A DNA stretch of 64,000 nt from Callorhinus ursinus (GCF_003265705.1 NW_020312867.1:11321228-11385227), one strand, 5' to 3'. Positions 45,267 through 55,576 are shown, counted from the stretch's first letter. A program made the numbers and translations. Notes: generated from the letters alone by a model not told the origin.

Positions 45267-45699
45267 ACGCGGGGTCCCGGGCTGGGCAGCCGGCCCCCAC
45301 CGCAGCCGCTCCCCGCGGCGTTCCCCGCGCGCACCCCGACCCCAAGTCCCTTTGAGCTCCCTCCCCTGCGTGGAAATCGCCCCCCTCCTCGCGCCTTCCC
45401 GCCACACCTGCTCCTGGGGCCCACCTGGAATGCAGAGCGCCCGCCCGGAGTCTCCCCCTCCTGGCTCCCCCCTTTACCCTGCCTGACACTGAGCCCTGTC
45501 ATCGCTGCGGGAAGATAATCGTGCAGTTGGCGCGATGCATTGGGCTCAGGGGGCTGGAGGTTTTAAGGCAATTTCGCCGTTTCTCGGGTTAGGCCGACAG
45601 GTTTTTTAACTTACTGGAGGAGAGGTCCTCATTACATCATGTAGACATGGTAATACAGCCGGAGGTTTCTCAGACTCCACTGCCCTGGGGATCGTGTTT

Positions 45700-45980
45700 A
45701 ACTGCGGGTTGTGATTCAGCGGGTCTGGGGTGCAGCCCGAGATACTGCATTTCTAAAAAGCCCCCGGGGTGATGCCGCTGAGGGGAAGGGGCTGCAGGTA
45801 AAATTTAGCGCATCGCAAGCCCCTCCTTGAGCGCTTGGGTGAGACGCACGTGGTTGGGCCCCACCCCACCCCCCACCCCCCCGCCCGGGCTGCTGAGGCC
45901 GGAGGTCTGGACTGAGAGGAACTTGCATTTCTGACAGCTTCCCAGGTGATGCTGCAGCTGCCGTCTCATGTTCACACTTC
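45700..45980. repeat. Two MER5-like hAT fragments
   Basis: GATTCAGCGGGTCTGGGG with AGATACTGCATTTCTAA (45,714-45,780), and a second run of AACTTGCATTTCTGACAG, CCCAGGTGATGCTG and CACTTCGCGAGCCACTG (45,915-45,985). Both fit MER5-type elements. They flank a C-rich spacer. Confidence 0.65.
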
Positions 45981-46309
45981 GCGAGCCACTGCTGAAGACT
46001 ATCTGAATACACGGCCAGAAACGAAAAAACACTAATAATAAGCACTTTCTTAGCACCTTCCATCTTGAAACCACTGTGGTGGTTGCTGTTTCCATGGAAT
46101 AATAACTGACTAGTTCCCCCAAGCAACTCTCGAGAGAGCTGAAAAATTGTGGACTGTGTTTGACCTGACATGGGGAGGAGCAGATTTCATCATCGGACTT
46201 TTCTGCCTGTTTTACACAATTTGGGGAACCCCATGTTATAGGTATCAGTGGGGGGGGAGTATGACTAGCAACTGGGAATTTCATCAAAATCAAAGTGTAG
46301 TCTGTAAGA

Positions 46310-46425
46310 GTAATGTCATCATGTTTACCTAATAACTTGTATGTTTAAAATACAAGAGTTGGCTTGTAAAATTCAGTACACATTTTATTGTATGTCAACT
46401 ATACTTGAATTTAAAAAACATTTTT
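46310..46425 (+). mobile_element. Short L1 3' end
   Basis: ACATTTTATTGTATGTCAACTATACTTGAATTTAAAAAAC is the terminal L1 3' sequence type. Confidence 0.5.
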
Positions 46426-47092
46426 TCTACATTGGAAGGTCAGGTGTTCTGATCCTCACTGAAGAGGGAGGAAGTAAGAGATGAAAAGCCTGTGACCAAC
46501 ACCTAGAGAAAAATGCCCGTCCCCTCTCCATGTAACATCCTCAGCAGTGAGACTGTTTTCTAGCCAACCTTTATTTTGGGGGGTGGGGAGTACTATGGGT
46601 CCTGCTCAGCCAGGGATGCGAGATCTGGGATAGAAAAAGGAGGGAGTCTTCAATGCATCTTCAGGGTCTCTTTCTCCCTCACAGATTTTCTCTATCCTAA
46701 AAAAGCTCCCACTATCCCAGCCTCTCTTCCTTCCCCCTCCTTCCCATCACTCCTCAGGCTGATGCTGTCACTCCCTGCTTTCTCAGACGTCACCAGTGAC
46801 CTTCTAATAGCCAAATCGAATTGCCTGTTTGGAACCCTTATTTTCTATGGAGACAGCTCTGTAACCTTCCATTCACTTCTCCCTCCTTCTTGAAACTCTT
46901 TTTTTGAGATAATACCACTGGGTCTTACATGTCCTACACCCCCCACTTCCTTCTCAGTGATGTAAGAGTTGCCCCATGCTCACCCCTAAAAAGATTAGTT
47001 TTTACTAACATTTCCTTTCTCTCCCATCTTTTCCTTTGCTCTTTTCTTCTCGAATCCCCTCTGAAAGGCAACCATTTCCTCATGGTTCCCAG

Positions 47093-47132
<40 letters not shown>

Positions 47133-47560
47133 AGATGTCTTTCTGAACTTCTGGACACACATTTCCAATTGCCCTAGATAACCTCCCTAGATACTACCCA
47201 GGAATTTTAAATATGGCATCTCCCTACTCCTTCTTCTCCTACTACAAACTTGTTTCTTATCTGGGTCCTCCCATTTTGCCACCAGAAACTTTGAAGTTGA
47301 CTTTGACTGCCTGTTCTCAGCCCTCATGTCCGTTCTGTCAACCTATGTATGGCCAGTTGGAACAAGGAAGTGTATCTGGAACTCTCTTCTCTGCATGTAC
47401 CATCCCAGACCCTCACTGGCTCCTCCTTGGACTATTGAAAAAGTTTCTCTCTGGCCTCTTGGCCTCAAGAGTTATCTCCCAAAGCCATCCTTGTTATCAT
47501 CCCAAAACACAGAATTGACCACTTCCCCTGCTTCTGGGAATTCTTGGGGGCCTCCGGGTC
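46426..47560. other. Unassigned C/T-rich sequence, possible L2 remnants
   Basis: Phrases such as CTTCTCCCTCCTTC and GACTTTGACTGCCTG recall ancient LINE sequence, but not firmly. It contains a (CT)n microsatellite. Several open frames are unsupported. Confidence 0.4.
47094..47128. repeat. (CT)n microsatellite
   Basis: About seventeen CT units end at CTCAACCAG. The tract explains the repetitive Ser/Leu or Arg/Glu runs in frames across it. Confidence 0.92.
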
Positions 47561-47699
47561 CGGTTAAAAAAAAAAAAAAAAAAAGAATATAGGCTATTTC
47601 CCAGCACAGCATTCAGGGCCCTTTGCCAGCTAGTCTCCAGCTGCTTCTTTTTTTCTGGACAAAGTACCACTTTTTGCAGCTAGCAGATGGGAGTTGGTA

Positions 47700-47790
47700 T
47701 CAGGGGATGACCTTGACTTCAACCTTGCAGGGTTCTTGTGAGGATTAAATGAGATCTTTTAAATAAAGTGCTTATTCAGGGCTGGAATAC
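47700..47790 (+). repeat. MIR fragment, sense
   Basis: GCAGGGTTCTTGTGAGGATTAAATGAGATC followed by AAAGTGCTTATTCAGGGC is the 3' half of MIR. Confidence 0.7.
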
Positions 47791-48139
47791 ATAAGTATAT
47801 TTCACATAGTCAATATGTATCCATGTCCTTATTTTTATATAATTATTTTTATCATCAATTCAAAAAATACATGAATAATTTCCTAGTCGTTTCATTTTCC
47901 TATTTCCTATTCATTTTCCTTTCCTAGTATAGAAGATACAAACAGGGTTTTTTTCTTTCCACTTAACTTCTCTAAACTAAATCAGCAGAACGTTTTGTGA
48001 CCTGGATAATTTGATTGAAATTTCTGTCATTTCCAGGCTGTGTTATTTTTGAGAGGTAATTGTAGCTTGGGGGCTATTCCATCTTTATACAGTGCTTTTC
48101 TTTACACTATTTATTTCCGATATCTCTCTGGAGTATAGA
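47791..48139. other. Unassigned A/T-rich sequence
   Basis: No gene or named repeat recognised. A direct repetition of CATTTTCCTATTTCCTATTCATTTTCC lies at 47,893-47,920. Confidence 0.4.
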
Positions 48140-48715
48140 ACTGAGATTGGCAAACTTTCCACAAAGGGCCTGATAGTGAATGTCTTAGGCTTTGTGGGCC
48201 AAGAGGCAAAATCAAGGATATTATATGGGTGGTTATAAAATGAGAGAAAGTGAATTTCCACAAATTTTTTATTGATGAAATTCAAAATACAACAATAGCA
48301 ATTGGGTATAAGCTTTTTTGTTTATTATTATTTATTTATTTGACAGAGAGAGAGACACAGCGAGAGAGGGAACACAAGCAGAGGGAGTGGGAGAGGGAGA
48401 AGCAGGCTTCCCGCGGAGCAGGGAGCCAGATGCGGGGCTCGATCCCAGGACCCCGGGATCATGACCTGAGCCGAAGGCAGACACTTAAAGTCTGAGCCAC
48501 TCAGGCGCCCCATGAGTATAAGCTTTTTGTAGTACAAGTCTGTTAATGAGAAGAACAGAATTGGGGGGCAATAGGGAATAAGATTTGCTTAATTTGACTC
48601 AAAGGTAGTGTCTCCTATCATCAAATCGGTCACAAATGCGCATCTGTAAAAACCATTCTTAGATGGTACAAAAACAGGCCGTGGGGTGTAGTCTGCCAAT
48701 CCCTGATCTTTTTTT
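48140..48715 (+). repeat. Ancient DNA-transposon-like repeat, split by a SINE
   Basis: Begins GATTGGCAAACTTTCC, GGGCCTGATAGTGAATG, TTAGGCTTTGTGGGCC and closes after the SINE with GTAGTCTGCCAATCCCTGATCT. The ends are roughly inverted, as in non-autonomous hAT elements. Family not named. Confidence 0.55.
48320..48512 (-). mobile_element. SINEC, full length, reverse
   Basis: TTATTTATTTATTTGACAG through GAGCCACTCAGGCGCCCC. Flanked by GGGTATAAGCTTTTTTG and GAGTATAAGCTTTTTG. Confidence 0.93.
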
Positions 48716-48906
48716 TTTTTAAACAGATTTTATTTATTTATTTGAGAAAGAGAGAATGAGAGAGAGAGCATGAGAGGGGGGAGGGTCAGGGAGAAGCAGA
48801 CTCCCCGCTGGGCAGGGAGCCTGATGTGGGACTCGATCGCGGGACTCCAGGATCACGACCTGAGCCGAAGGCAGTTGCTTAACCAACTGAGCCACCCAGG
48901 CGCCCC
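48710..48906 (-). mobile_element. SINEC, full length, reverse
   Basis: TTTTATTTATTTATTTGAG through CTGAGCCACCCAGGCGCCCC. Exact 16-bp target duplication TGCCAATCCCTGATCT is at 48,694-48,709 and 48,907-48,922. Confidence 0.95.
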
Positions 48907-49214
48907 TGCCAATCCCTGATCTAAACCATAACTCCCCTCACTTTGGGTTGTCTCCTCAGGGTAATATGGGGCCAATATAATTTATAATAGATCTTCAGTG
49001 ATAGAAGAAAGCAAAATGACAGTCATTTCAAAGTCTTTTCTTCTAATTCTGAGAAAGTGCTTGGAGCAGAGGGTGAAAGTGTCATCCATACACCCTGTCT
49101 TGGTGTCAGACGAAGTGACACTTTCTAAGTCAGACTCACATTGGGATATGCCCGGGTATGAAGCAGCCTGGGAGAGCCCAAGATCTGCCTGAATAACCTC
49201 TCTCTCTTTTTTTT

Positions 49215-49360
49215 TACATGCTCAAGGATGTTCATTGCAGCACTGTTTCAAATAGGAAAAAAAACAACTGAAACTCAACCCAAATGTGCATCAACTGGGG
49301 AATGGCTGAATAAACTGGAGTATATTTTACTGTATGAAATACCACGTAGCCCTCACACGG
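49215..49360 (+). mobile_element. L1 ORF2 3' fragment, sense
   Basis: CAAGGATGTTCATTGCAGCACTG, CCCAAATGTGCATCAACTGGGGAATGG and GAATAAACTGGAGTATATT are L1 ORF2 phrases in sense order. Confidence 0.65.
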
Positions 49361-49384
49361 CCCCCAGCCCCATGCTCTTTTTAA

Positions 49385-50300
49385 AATTGTGATATAATTC
49401 TCATACCACAGTATTCACCGTTTAAAGTGTACAGTTCAGTGGGTTTTAGTATATTGGCAAAGCTGTATGGCCATTACCATTATATAACTTCAGAACTTTT
49501 CATCACCCCAAAGAGAAACCCTATACCTATTATCAGCAGTTCCCCCGTTCCCCCCTCCCTCCAGCCCCTGGCAACCACTAATCTGCACTCTATTTCTATG
49601 GATTTGCCTATTCTGGACATTGAATATAAATGAAATCACATTAATATGTGGTCCTCTGCAATCAGCTGTTTTCACCTAGCACAATGTTTTCAAGGTTCAT
49701 CCATGTTGTAGCATGTGTCAGCACTTCGTTTCTTTTTCTTTTTAAGATTTATTTATTCATCTTAGAGAGAGTGAGAGAGAGAGAAAGAGCGCACGTGCCC
49801 ACGAGCTTGGGGGGGAGGGGCAGAGGGAGAGAGAATCTCAAGCGGACTCTGCACTGAGTGTGGAGGCCAAGGCCAGGGATCAATCTCAAGACCTGAGCTC
49901 ACTTCCTGAGCCGAAACCAAGAGTCCCGACGCTCAACGGACTGCACCACCCAAGCGCCCCTTGTTTCTTTTTTAAATTGCAGTGAAATAGCTCTATAACA
50001 TAAAATTTACCATTTTAACTCTTGAAGCGTACGATTCAGGGGCATTAAGTGTATTCGCACAGTTTTGTAACCATCGTCACTATCCACCTCCAGAAAGTTT
50101 TCATGACCCCAAACTGAAACTGTGTCGCCATGAAACACTAACTCCCCGTGGCCCCTTGGTAAGGACTAGTCTACTTCTGTCTCTGTAAATTTGCCTATTC
50201 TAGGTGCCTCACGTAAGTGGAATCATAACGATGTCTTTTGTTTTCAAGGGTTGTCCCCGCAGTAGCTTGTATCAGAATTCCCCTCCTAAAATACTCCGTT
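49385..50300 (-). mobile_element. Two antisense L1 3' ends separated by a SINE
   Basis: 49,390-49,737 (TTCACCGTTTAAAGTGTACAG, CCCTGGCAACCACTAATCTGC, GTTCATCCATGTTGTAGCATG) and 49,975-50,300 (ATAAAATTTACCATTTTAACTCTTG, CTATCCACCTCCAG, GGTGCCTCACGTAAGTGG) each show antisense L1 3' order. They overlap in content, so they are separate copies or a duplicated end. Confidence 0.75.
49739..49960 (-). mobile_element. SINEC (older variant), reverse
   Basis: AAGATTTATTTATTCATCTTAGAG, CCGAAACCAAGAGTC and GCACCACCCAAGCGCCCC. Flanks share GTTTCTTTTT. Confidence 0.9.
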
Positions 50301-50435
50301 GTCCGGTTATACTATAAAATGCCACCTTGACCACCAGGCTGGCCACCAGGAGAGACCCAGCTATGAGTACAGCCATCATCGCGGACACAGTGTCCTCAGG
50401 GTCCCAGGAGTGGCTAGGAGTGCAGCAAAAACAAT
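50272..50435 (-). CDS. Candidate terminal exon with a transmembrane segment (weak)
   Basis: On the minus strand, CTTCCTCCTTGCAG (a good acceptor) precedes an exon-like frame of 54 codons to a TGA at 50,272. It enters in phase 1, the usual phase at extracellular-domain boundaries. The residues show two nearby Cys (CFCC), an acidic stretch (WDPEDT), then a hydrophobic span of about 22 residues, AMMAVLIAGSLLVASLVVKV, with a Lys near its end and a short tail. A basic residue in the membrane span is typical of adaptor-pairing immune receptors (TREM/CD300-like), but no Ig exon was found upstream and I name no gene. The last residues and stop appear to come from an antisense L1, so this may be a dead or chance exon. 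Confidence 0.28.
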
Positions 50436-50639
50436 CTGCAAGGAGGAAGGCAGGATGAGAGGCTAAGGGCGCCGCAGGAGGGGTTGTGACAGCACAGGGG
50501 CTCAGGCTGAGAGCAGGCAAGGTGGAGGGGGCCTGAGGCCTGGGAGGGATTTGTGCTCAGTGGTTGCCGACTAGAGACCCCCACCCAGCCCTTCTCTGAG
50601 GGCTGGGGGCCTCTATTCTCCAGCAAGGGGCAGAAACGT

Positions 50640-50935
50640 GGTCATCAAGATATCCTTTCCCCCCTATCAGACTGGCAAAGATTAATAACATCCAAGGCTG
50701 GAAAAATATTAATAACATCCAAGGCTGGTAAAAGCCGCAGGGAAATAGGCTTTCCCAAAATCTGTGGGAAGGAGTCCAAGTTGGTCTGCCTTTGGGGAAT
50801 GTAATTTGGCATTATCTATCTGTTTCAATGCACGCCCTGTATCTGTTAAAGTATCTATTTAAATGTACCCACCTTTAAACTCAGAACACCAGTTCTGGGA
50901 ATCTATCGGACACAAGCCCATACTGGAGGCCACAG
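50640..50935 (+). mobile_element. Old L1 fragment with a 27-bp tandem duplication
   Basis: ACTGGCAAAGATTAATAACATCC, GGGGAATGTAATTTGGCA and GAACACCAGTTCTGGGAATCTATC recall old L1 ORF2 3' sequence. ATTAATAACATCCAAGGCTGG occurs twice (50,681 and 50,708), a small tandem duplication. Confidence 0.5.
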
Positions 50936-51129
50936 GGTGCTCAAGGAAGCAACCTTCCCTGTCCCTTGGGCCTCCTCCACGCCCCCTCCCCTCACTCAGC
51001 AGCCCCTCCTGGCCTCCCTAGCGCTCTCACTACGCTGTCTCTGAATCCCAGGCCCACCTGATCCAATGGAAGCCCAGCCCGGGGCAGCCATGAAGGCCTG
51101 CACCATGACATTCCCATCCGAACAGCCCT

Positions 51130-52180
51130 CTGCCCTGTATTTTTCCTTCACAAGTAACCTCTCCTACCTGCACTCCCCCATCTCCACCCCCCCCCCCCCC
51201 CCCGCAAATAACCTCAAATTCCCTATCTAACCATTTGCCCCTACTCCCAGCTTCCTGCTTCCCTCCTGGGAGACCATTCCTGGGAGGGGCTTCCCACAGC
51301 CCCACTTGCCTATGAGGGACCACCCCGTCCTCCCAGCCTCTCTGGAGAGCCCCCTCCCTCAGGTAGCCTCCTTCTGTGCATCTCAGCACTCACCACCCCC
51401 TTCTACAGCCCACATCCCCCCGGCTCTTGCACCTCTCTCCCCTTCTCAACTCAGCTTCTGTAAAGAGCCACCTCTGTCCCTGTTTCCATCCTGAGATCAT
51501 CCTCTCTTCTCCCCCCCCCCCCCCGACAATCTGGCTTCTGCCCCTGTTTTCCTCTGAACCTACCCAGGTAAACCACCCATTTCCTTCAAATTGCACAATC
51601 TAGGGGATCTTTTCTGTGTGTACCTTACTGGAACTTTCTGGAGGCATTTGGCAGAGCCCGCGCAGTGTTCTCTCACGAAAATCTCTCCGCCTTTGGCTTT
51701 GTGGCTGCATTTCCTACTGGTTCTTCTATGTCCCTGGCTATATTTTTCCCTCCTCTTTCTCACACTCCTATTCTCCCGTTCCTTCAAACACTGGTGTTGG
51801 GAGTGGGGGAGTGTGTCCATTTCCATTCCGTCCATCCTCCTCAAAAACCCTTCAAGGGCTTCACTGTTCCTTCTGCCTGGGTTATCTTAACCTTTCCTCT
51901 GGATCATTCTTACTCATTGTTTAAGGTCCCCCCGCACCTCACCCCTGCCCTTGGGCTCTCCTGGAAATCTCCCCTGAACCCCTAGGCTGGTATAAGTGTA
52001 CCCCTGCATACTACCCAGGATTTAGAATGAAATTATATCGAAACACTTTGTTTTTGTGTCTTGTTCCCCTGCCTCAGTAATTGTCAGGTCCTCCAGGGTA
52101 GAGACCTCGATTTATGTACCTCTGCATGCTGTCTCATCACAGCATGCCGGCCACACAGTAGATGCTCAGTAAGTAGGCAA
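51130..52180 (+). mobile_element. L2-like LINE 3' region, sense
   Basis: AAAAACCCTTCAAGGGCTTCACTG, TTCTGCCTGGGTTATC, GTCAGGTCCTCCAGGGTAGAGACC and the end CACACAGTAGATGCTCAGTAAG follow ancient LINE order. Open frames of 94-119 codons here are Pro/Ser-rich chance frames. It includes two poly(C) runs (51,187-51,203 and 51,511-51,523). Confidence 0.55.
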
Positions 52181-52444
52181 GGATGTTGGCTCTCGGACTG
52201 AACCACCGAGGCCTGAGCACTGACGGGAGTTGCAGTATGAAGGGAAGGGAAGACTCAGGATTAACTCCAGGTTCCTGGAGAATTGGAAACCAAGAGGGAA
52301 ACGAAAGTTAGAGGCAAAACACAAAAGGCCTCAAATGCCTGGGTAAATGCTTTTATTCAGTAAAGGAGTCATTTGAGCCTAGAACCTCACAGTCTTAGTC
52401 TCTGGAGGGGAGGGAATGAGAAAAGGACAAAAATCCATCAGCAA

Positions 52445-52625
52445 GGGGCACCTGGGTGGCTCAGTCGTTGAGTGTCTGCTTTTGGTTCGGGTCGTGATCC
52501 CGGGGTCCTGGGATCGAGCCCCACGTCGGGCTCCCCGCTAGGCGGGAAGCCTGCTTCTCCCTCTGGCACTCCCCTGCTTGTGTTCCCTCTCTCTCTGTCA
52601 AATAAATAAATAAAATCTTTAAAAA
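52445..52625 (+). mobile_element. SINEC, full length
   Basis: Head GGGGCACCTGGGTGGCTCAG, tail AATAAATAAATAAAATCTTT. Exact 15-bp target duplication AAAATCCATCAGCAA is at 52,430-52,444 and 52,626-52,640. Confidence 0.95.
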
Positions 52626-52640
52626 AAAATCCATCAGCAA

Positions 52641-53188
52641 TTATATAAAGTAGAATAGAGAGAAAATTAACCCAAGCTGTTGGAATTCAGGACGCTGTCA
52701 CCTTGTGGGGGGATAGTGACTAAGGAGAGACCCACAGTGTCTTCTGAAGAGCTGGTCATGTTCTATGCCTTGATCTGGGTGCTAGGCAGGCAGGCATGTT
52801 CAGTTAGTGAGGTTTCATTAGGCTGCACACTTGTGGTATGTGCATTTTTCTGTATGTATATTACAAAGCATTTTTATTAAGTAAATGCAACAACTAGACT
52901 TAGAAAAAAATTGATATTCAGTAAATTGGCGGTTCCGTTGTGAATAACATGGTCCATCTCCAGAAGAAAGTGGAGATGAAGTCCCTACCTAGATTGGGCC
53001 CTGGGGCAGAAAGTCAAGCCCCAGGACATGAATTGGTCTAAGCTATTATCTTCAGAAATGTGCACCTTAGGAAACAAAGGCATATATACCACAGGTTGTG
53101 AAGGTTTAATTTAGAATATTCCTTTGGTCTTAGAACAAATGAGTCAAACAACTCACTGAGCCTTGGGGAAAAGGCACAGGGTCCCTGC
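52641..53188. other. Unassigned sequence
   Basis: Anonymous sequence with a plus frame at 52,680-52,880 of no recognisable kind. No gene called. Confidence 0.4.
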
Positions 53189-53383
53189 CCCATCTCTGCC
53201 TTGCGGATGACCTTGGGGAAATCATCTCCCAATATGCAAAGTCAAGATAATTCTGTCTGCCCCATCTACCCCCTAGGTTGGTGTAAGCATTAAATGATAT
53301 AATTACTGCAAACATGTTTTCTGCAAATATTTTCTATAGCCTCTACAAATATAAAGTATTAGTATAAGAGGTCTCATTTAGTC
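53189..53383 (+). repeat. Inverted duplication, arm 1 (195 bp)
   Basis: It is the reverse complement of 55,350-55,544 with no indels and eight mismatches by my count, all transitions. Part of it is MIR-like (GACCTTGGGGAAATCATCTC, GGTTGGTGTAAGCATTAAATG). The similarity is far too high for two independent old MIR copies. Confidence 0.93.
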
Positions 53384-54772
53384 GCAGGACTGAGTCCATA
53401 ATTGGTTTTGAGCGATAATCACACACTTAATCTTTCCCTAGACTGTGTTTACACTTCATTTATATGAAATTTCATTCTCTTTGTTTTTGATAAGGTCTCC
53501 AGTTATGTAACCTCACTTGGAATTCAGATCCTTTGTGCCCAGACTGTTGGCTGCCCCACTCACTCATCTGATACAAGTTCGGACAGCCACTCTTGATCAC
53601 ATGCTGATGATCACATGCTACCTGGCAGGCATGGAGCTAGACACCATTGACAAAATGATAGATAGGAAATTTGCCCTGCCCCAAGTGAGCCTGGATAGCG
53701 GTAAGTATGGAGGCTAGAGGACAAAACGTTGTCTAGCCAGTGTTTGTCTGGGCTCCTAGGGCTCAGTGGACTTTTTCTAAGACATGAGATGGCAACCAGC
53801 AAATAAGCAAATAAAAAAATTATTATGTTTGTGATAAGTGCTAAAAAGGAGTCATCAAAAAGGCTGACTATGATCCAGGTTGAGGGGGGGCATCATAGGT
53901 AAGGTAATGAAGAAGCACCAAAGAGGGGACATTATTGCTGAACCTTGAAGAAGCCAATTATGCAAAGAGCTGGAGGAAGAACATTCCAGAAAGAGGGGAC
54001 AGTGAGTACAAAGGTCCTGGGGCAGGAAAGAACCTGTCACATTTGAAAAACTGAGAAACGGTTGGTATGGTTGGGCTGGGGACGGTAGGAGGACAAATGA
54101 AATGAATGAGACTGAAGAGCTGGTCATGACTTCTAAGTCTGACGGGAAGTCTTCAGAGGGTTCCAGCAAGGGAGGGACATGACCTCATTTCTTGTTTTCA
54201 GGTCACTCCACTGCCCCGTGGAGAATGGATGGGAGTGGCAAATGTAGAGCAAATCGAACACGGAGGAGTTAGAGCCGGTGAGGTGGAAGATGGTGGCCTG
54301 GGGTGAGAGCAGGAGAGATGGAGATAAGGAGCAGATTCAAAATACTTTAGAGAGAAAAGAGACAGGGCTTGCTAATGGGCTGCACGTGGAGCACAAAGGA
54401 GAGAGGAATCAGGGGACCCCTGGGTTTGGAGCTTAGGCGGCCAGTAGGCGAGGGGCCACTCTGTCGACGGGTTCTGCATGGAGGAGGAGTTGGGGCGGGG
54501 AGACCGCGACCTGTGACATCCCCAGAAGAAACAGCTGCATAGCTGCATCCAGATCCCCTTACTGGCCTCAGGGAGGAGGACAGGGCTGGAGGTGTGCACG
54601 TCAGAGCCAAGGGTGCTATGCGATATTCAAAGCTAACAGATTCAGTAGGATCATGGAGGGAACGAACATAAGAGGGAAAGGAACCAAGGCCCAGTAATGG
54701 GACCCGAGGGCTCCTCCAGCACAGGAGACTGCAGCCAAGCAGGAGGGGCAGTGGGTGAAGAGGACACAGAAG
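53384..54772. other. Ancient interspersed repeat material, family not named
   Basis: 53,600-54,200 resembles a common old mammalian repeat: TACCTGGCAGGCATGGAGCTAG, CTGAACCTTGAAGAAGCC, GCAAAGAGCTGGAGGAAGAACATTCCAG and CAAAGGTCCTGGGGCAGG. The rest is anonymous. Minus open frames here (53,855-54,169 and 54,347-54,610) are its complements. Confidence 0.45.
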
Positions 54773-54970
54773 GGGGCGCCTGGGTGGCTCCGTCGTTGAG
54801 CGTCTGCCTTCGGCTCAGGTCATGATCCCAGGGTCCTGGGATCGAGCCCCGCGTCAGGCTCCCTGCTCAGCGGGGAGCCTGCTTCTCCCCCTCCCACTCC
54901 CCCTGCTTGTGTTCCCTCTCTGTGTCTCTCTCTCTGTCAAATAAATAAAATCTTTAAAAAAAAAAAAAAA
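54773..54970 (+). mobile_element. SINEC, full length
   Basis: Head GGGGGCGCCTGGGTGGCTCCG, tail AATAAATAAAATCTTT plus poly(A). Target duplication AGAGGACACAGAAG, left copy one base different. Confidence 0.93.
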
Positions 54971-55276
54971 AGAGGACACAGAAGAACATCATCTTGTAGT
55001 TGATGGGGACCCTCCAGCAATAACACATCCCTTAAAAATTCGTATTCAGCCCAGTTGGAGGGAATAGAGAAGAAAATTATGGTGCAAAAATAGGTTCATG
55101 CATGGAACTGACCTGGAGAAAACCAAAGATCCTGGTCTGAGGGGGGTTAGACCCTTTTATAAAAAACTAAGGCATAATATACCTACAAAAAGGCGCACAA
55201 CTTAATGTGCCGATTGATGAATTTCTACCTATGTATGCACCTGTGTAAGTGTAAGCTAAAATATACATATATATGT

Positions 55277-55305
55277 ACACACACACACACAGACACACAC
55301 ACACA
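55277..55305. repeat. (CA)n microsatellite
   Basis: ACACACACACACACAC, a GACACAC interruption, then further CA units, just left of the hairpin arm. Confidence 0.9.
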
Positions 55306-55306
55306 G

Positions 55307-55576
55307 TTTCTAGGAGTCTGGAAATATATAGGCTATCTATAAATATATAGACTAGATGAGACCTCTTATACTAATACTTTATATTTGTAGAGGCTATAGA
55401 AAACGTTTGCAGAAAACATGTTTGCAGTAATTATACCATTTAATGCTTACACCAACCTAGGGGGCAGATGGGGCAGACAGAATTATCTTGACTTTGCATA
55501 TTGGGAGATGGTTTCCCCAAGGTCATCCACAAGGCAGAGGTGGGAAATGTATAGGCTATTTCCAGACTCCTAGAAA
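55307..55576. repeat. Hairpin arms and direct repeat bounding an insertion
   Basis: TTTCTAGGAGTCTGGAAATA (55,307-55,326) is perfectly complementary to 55,557-55,576. Inside, AAATATATAGGCTAT (55,322-55,336) and AAATGTATAGGCTAT (55,545-55,559) are direct repeats with one mismatch bounding 55,337-55,544. Removing that block and one direct repeat leaves a 20-bp perfect stem with a short loop. Confidence 0.9.
55350..55544 (-). repeat. Inverted duplication, arm 2 (195 bp)
   Basis: Reverse-complement partner of 53,189-53,383, inserted in the hairpin loop described at 55,307-55,576. It ends with CAAGGCAGAGGTGGG, where homology stops abruptly at the direct repeat. Confidence 0.93.

Larger units (their letters stand above)
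44390..45440. promoter_or_regulatory. CpG island: probable gene promoter and first exon(s), possibly bidirectional
   Basis: CpG density jumps over this kilobase, in contrast to the CpG-poor flanks. It holds GC boxes (GGGGCGGG around 45,136-45,160), the YY1-type element AAAATGGCGCCG (45,121), a (CCG)12 tract and splice-donor-like sites on both strands. No TATA box stands out. This is typical of housekeeping promoters. I cannot identify the gene. The open frames here (up to 254 codons) are products of the extreme G/C composition rather than recognisable proteins. Confidence 0.85.

Noticed and set aside
44722..45486. Long open frames (up to 254 codons) on both strands in the CpG island
   Set aside because: They overlap in all phases, consist of Pro, Gly, Arg and Ala runs from extreme G/C composition, and show no domain. 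Such frames arise by chance where stop codons are rare.
53855..54169. 104-codon minus-strand open frame
   Set aside because: It is the complement of a widespread ancient repeat and lacks splice context or domains.
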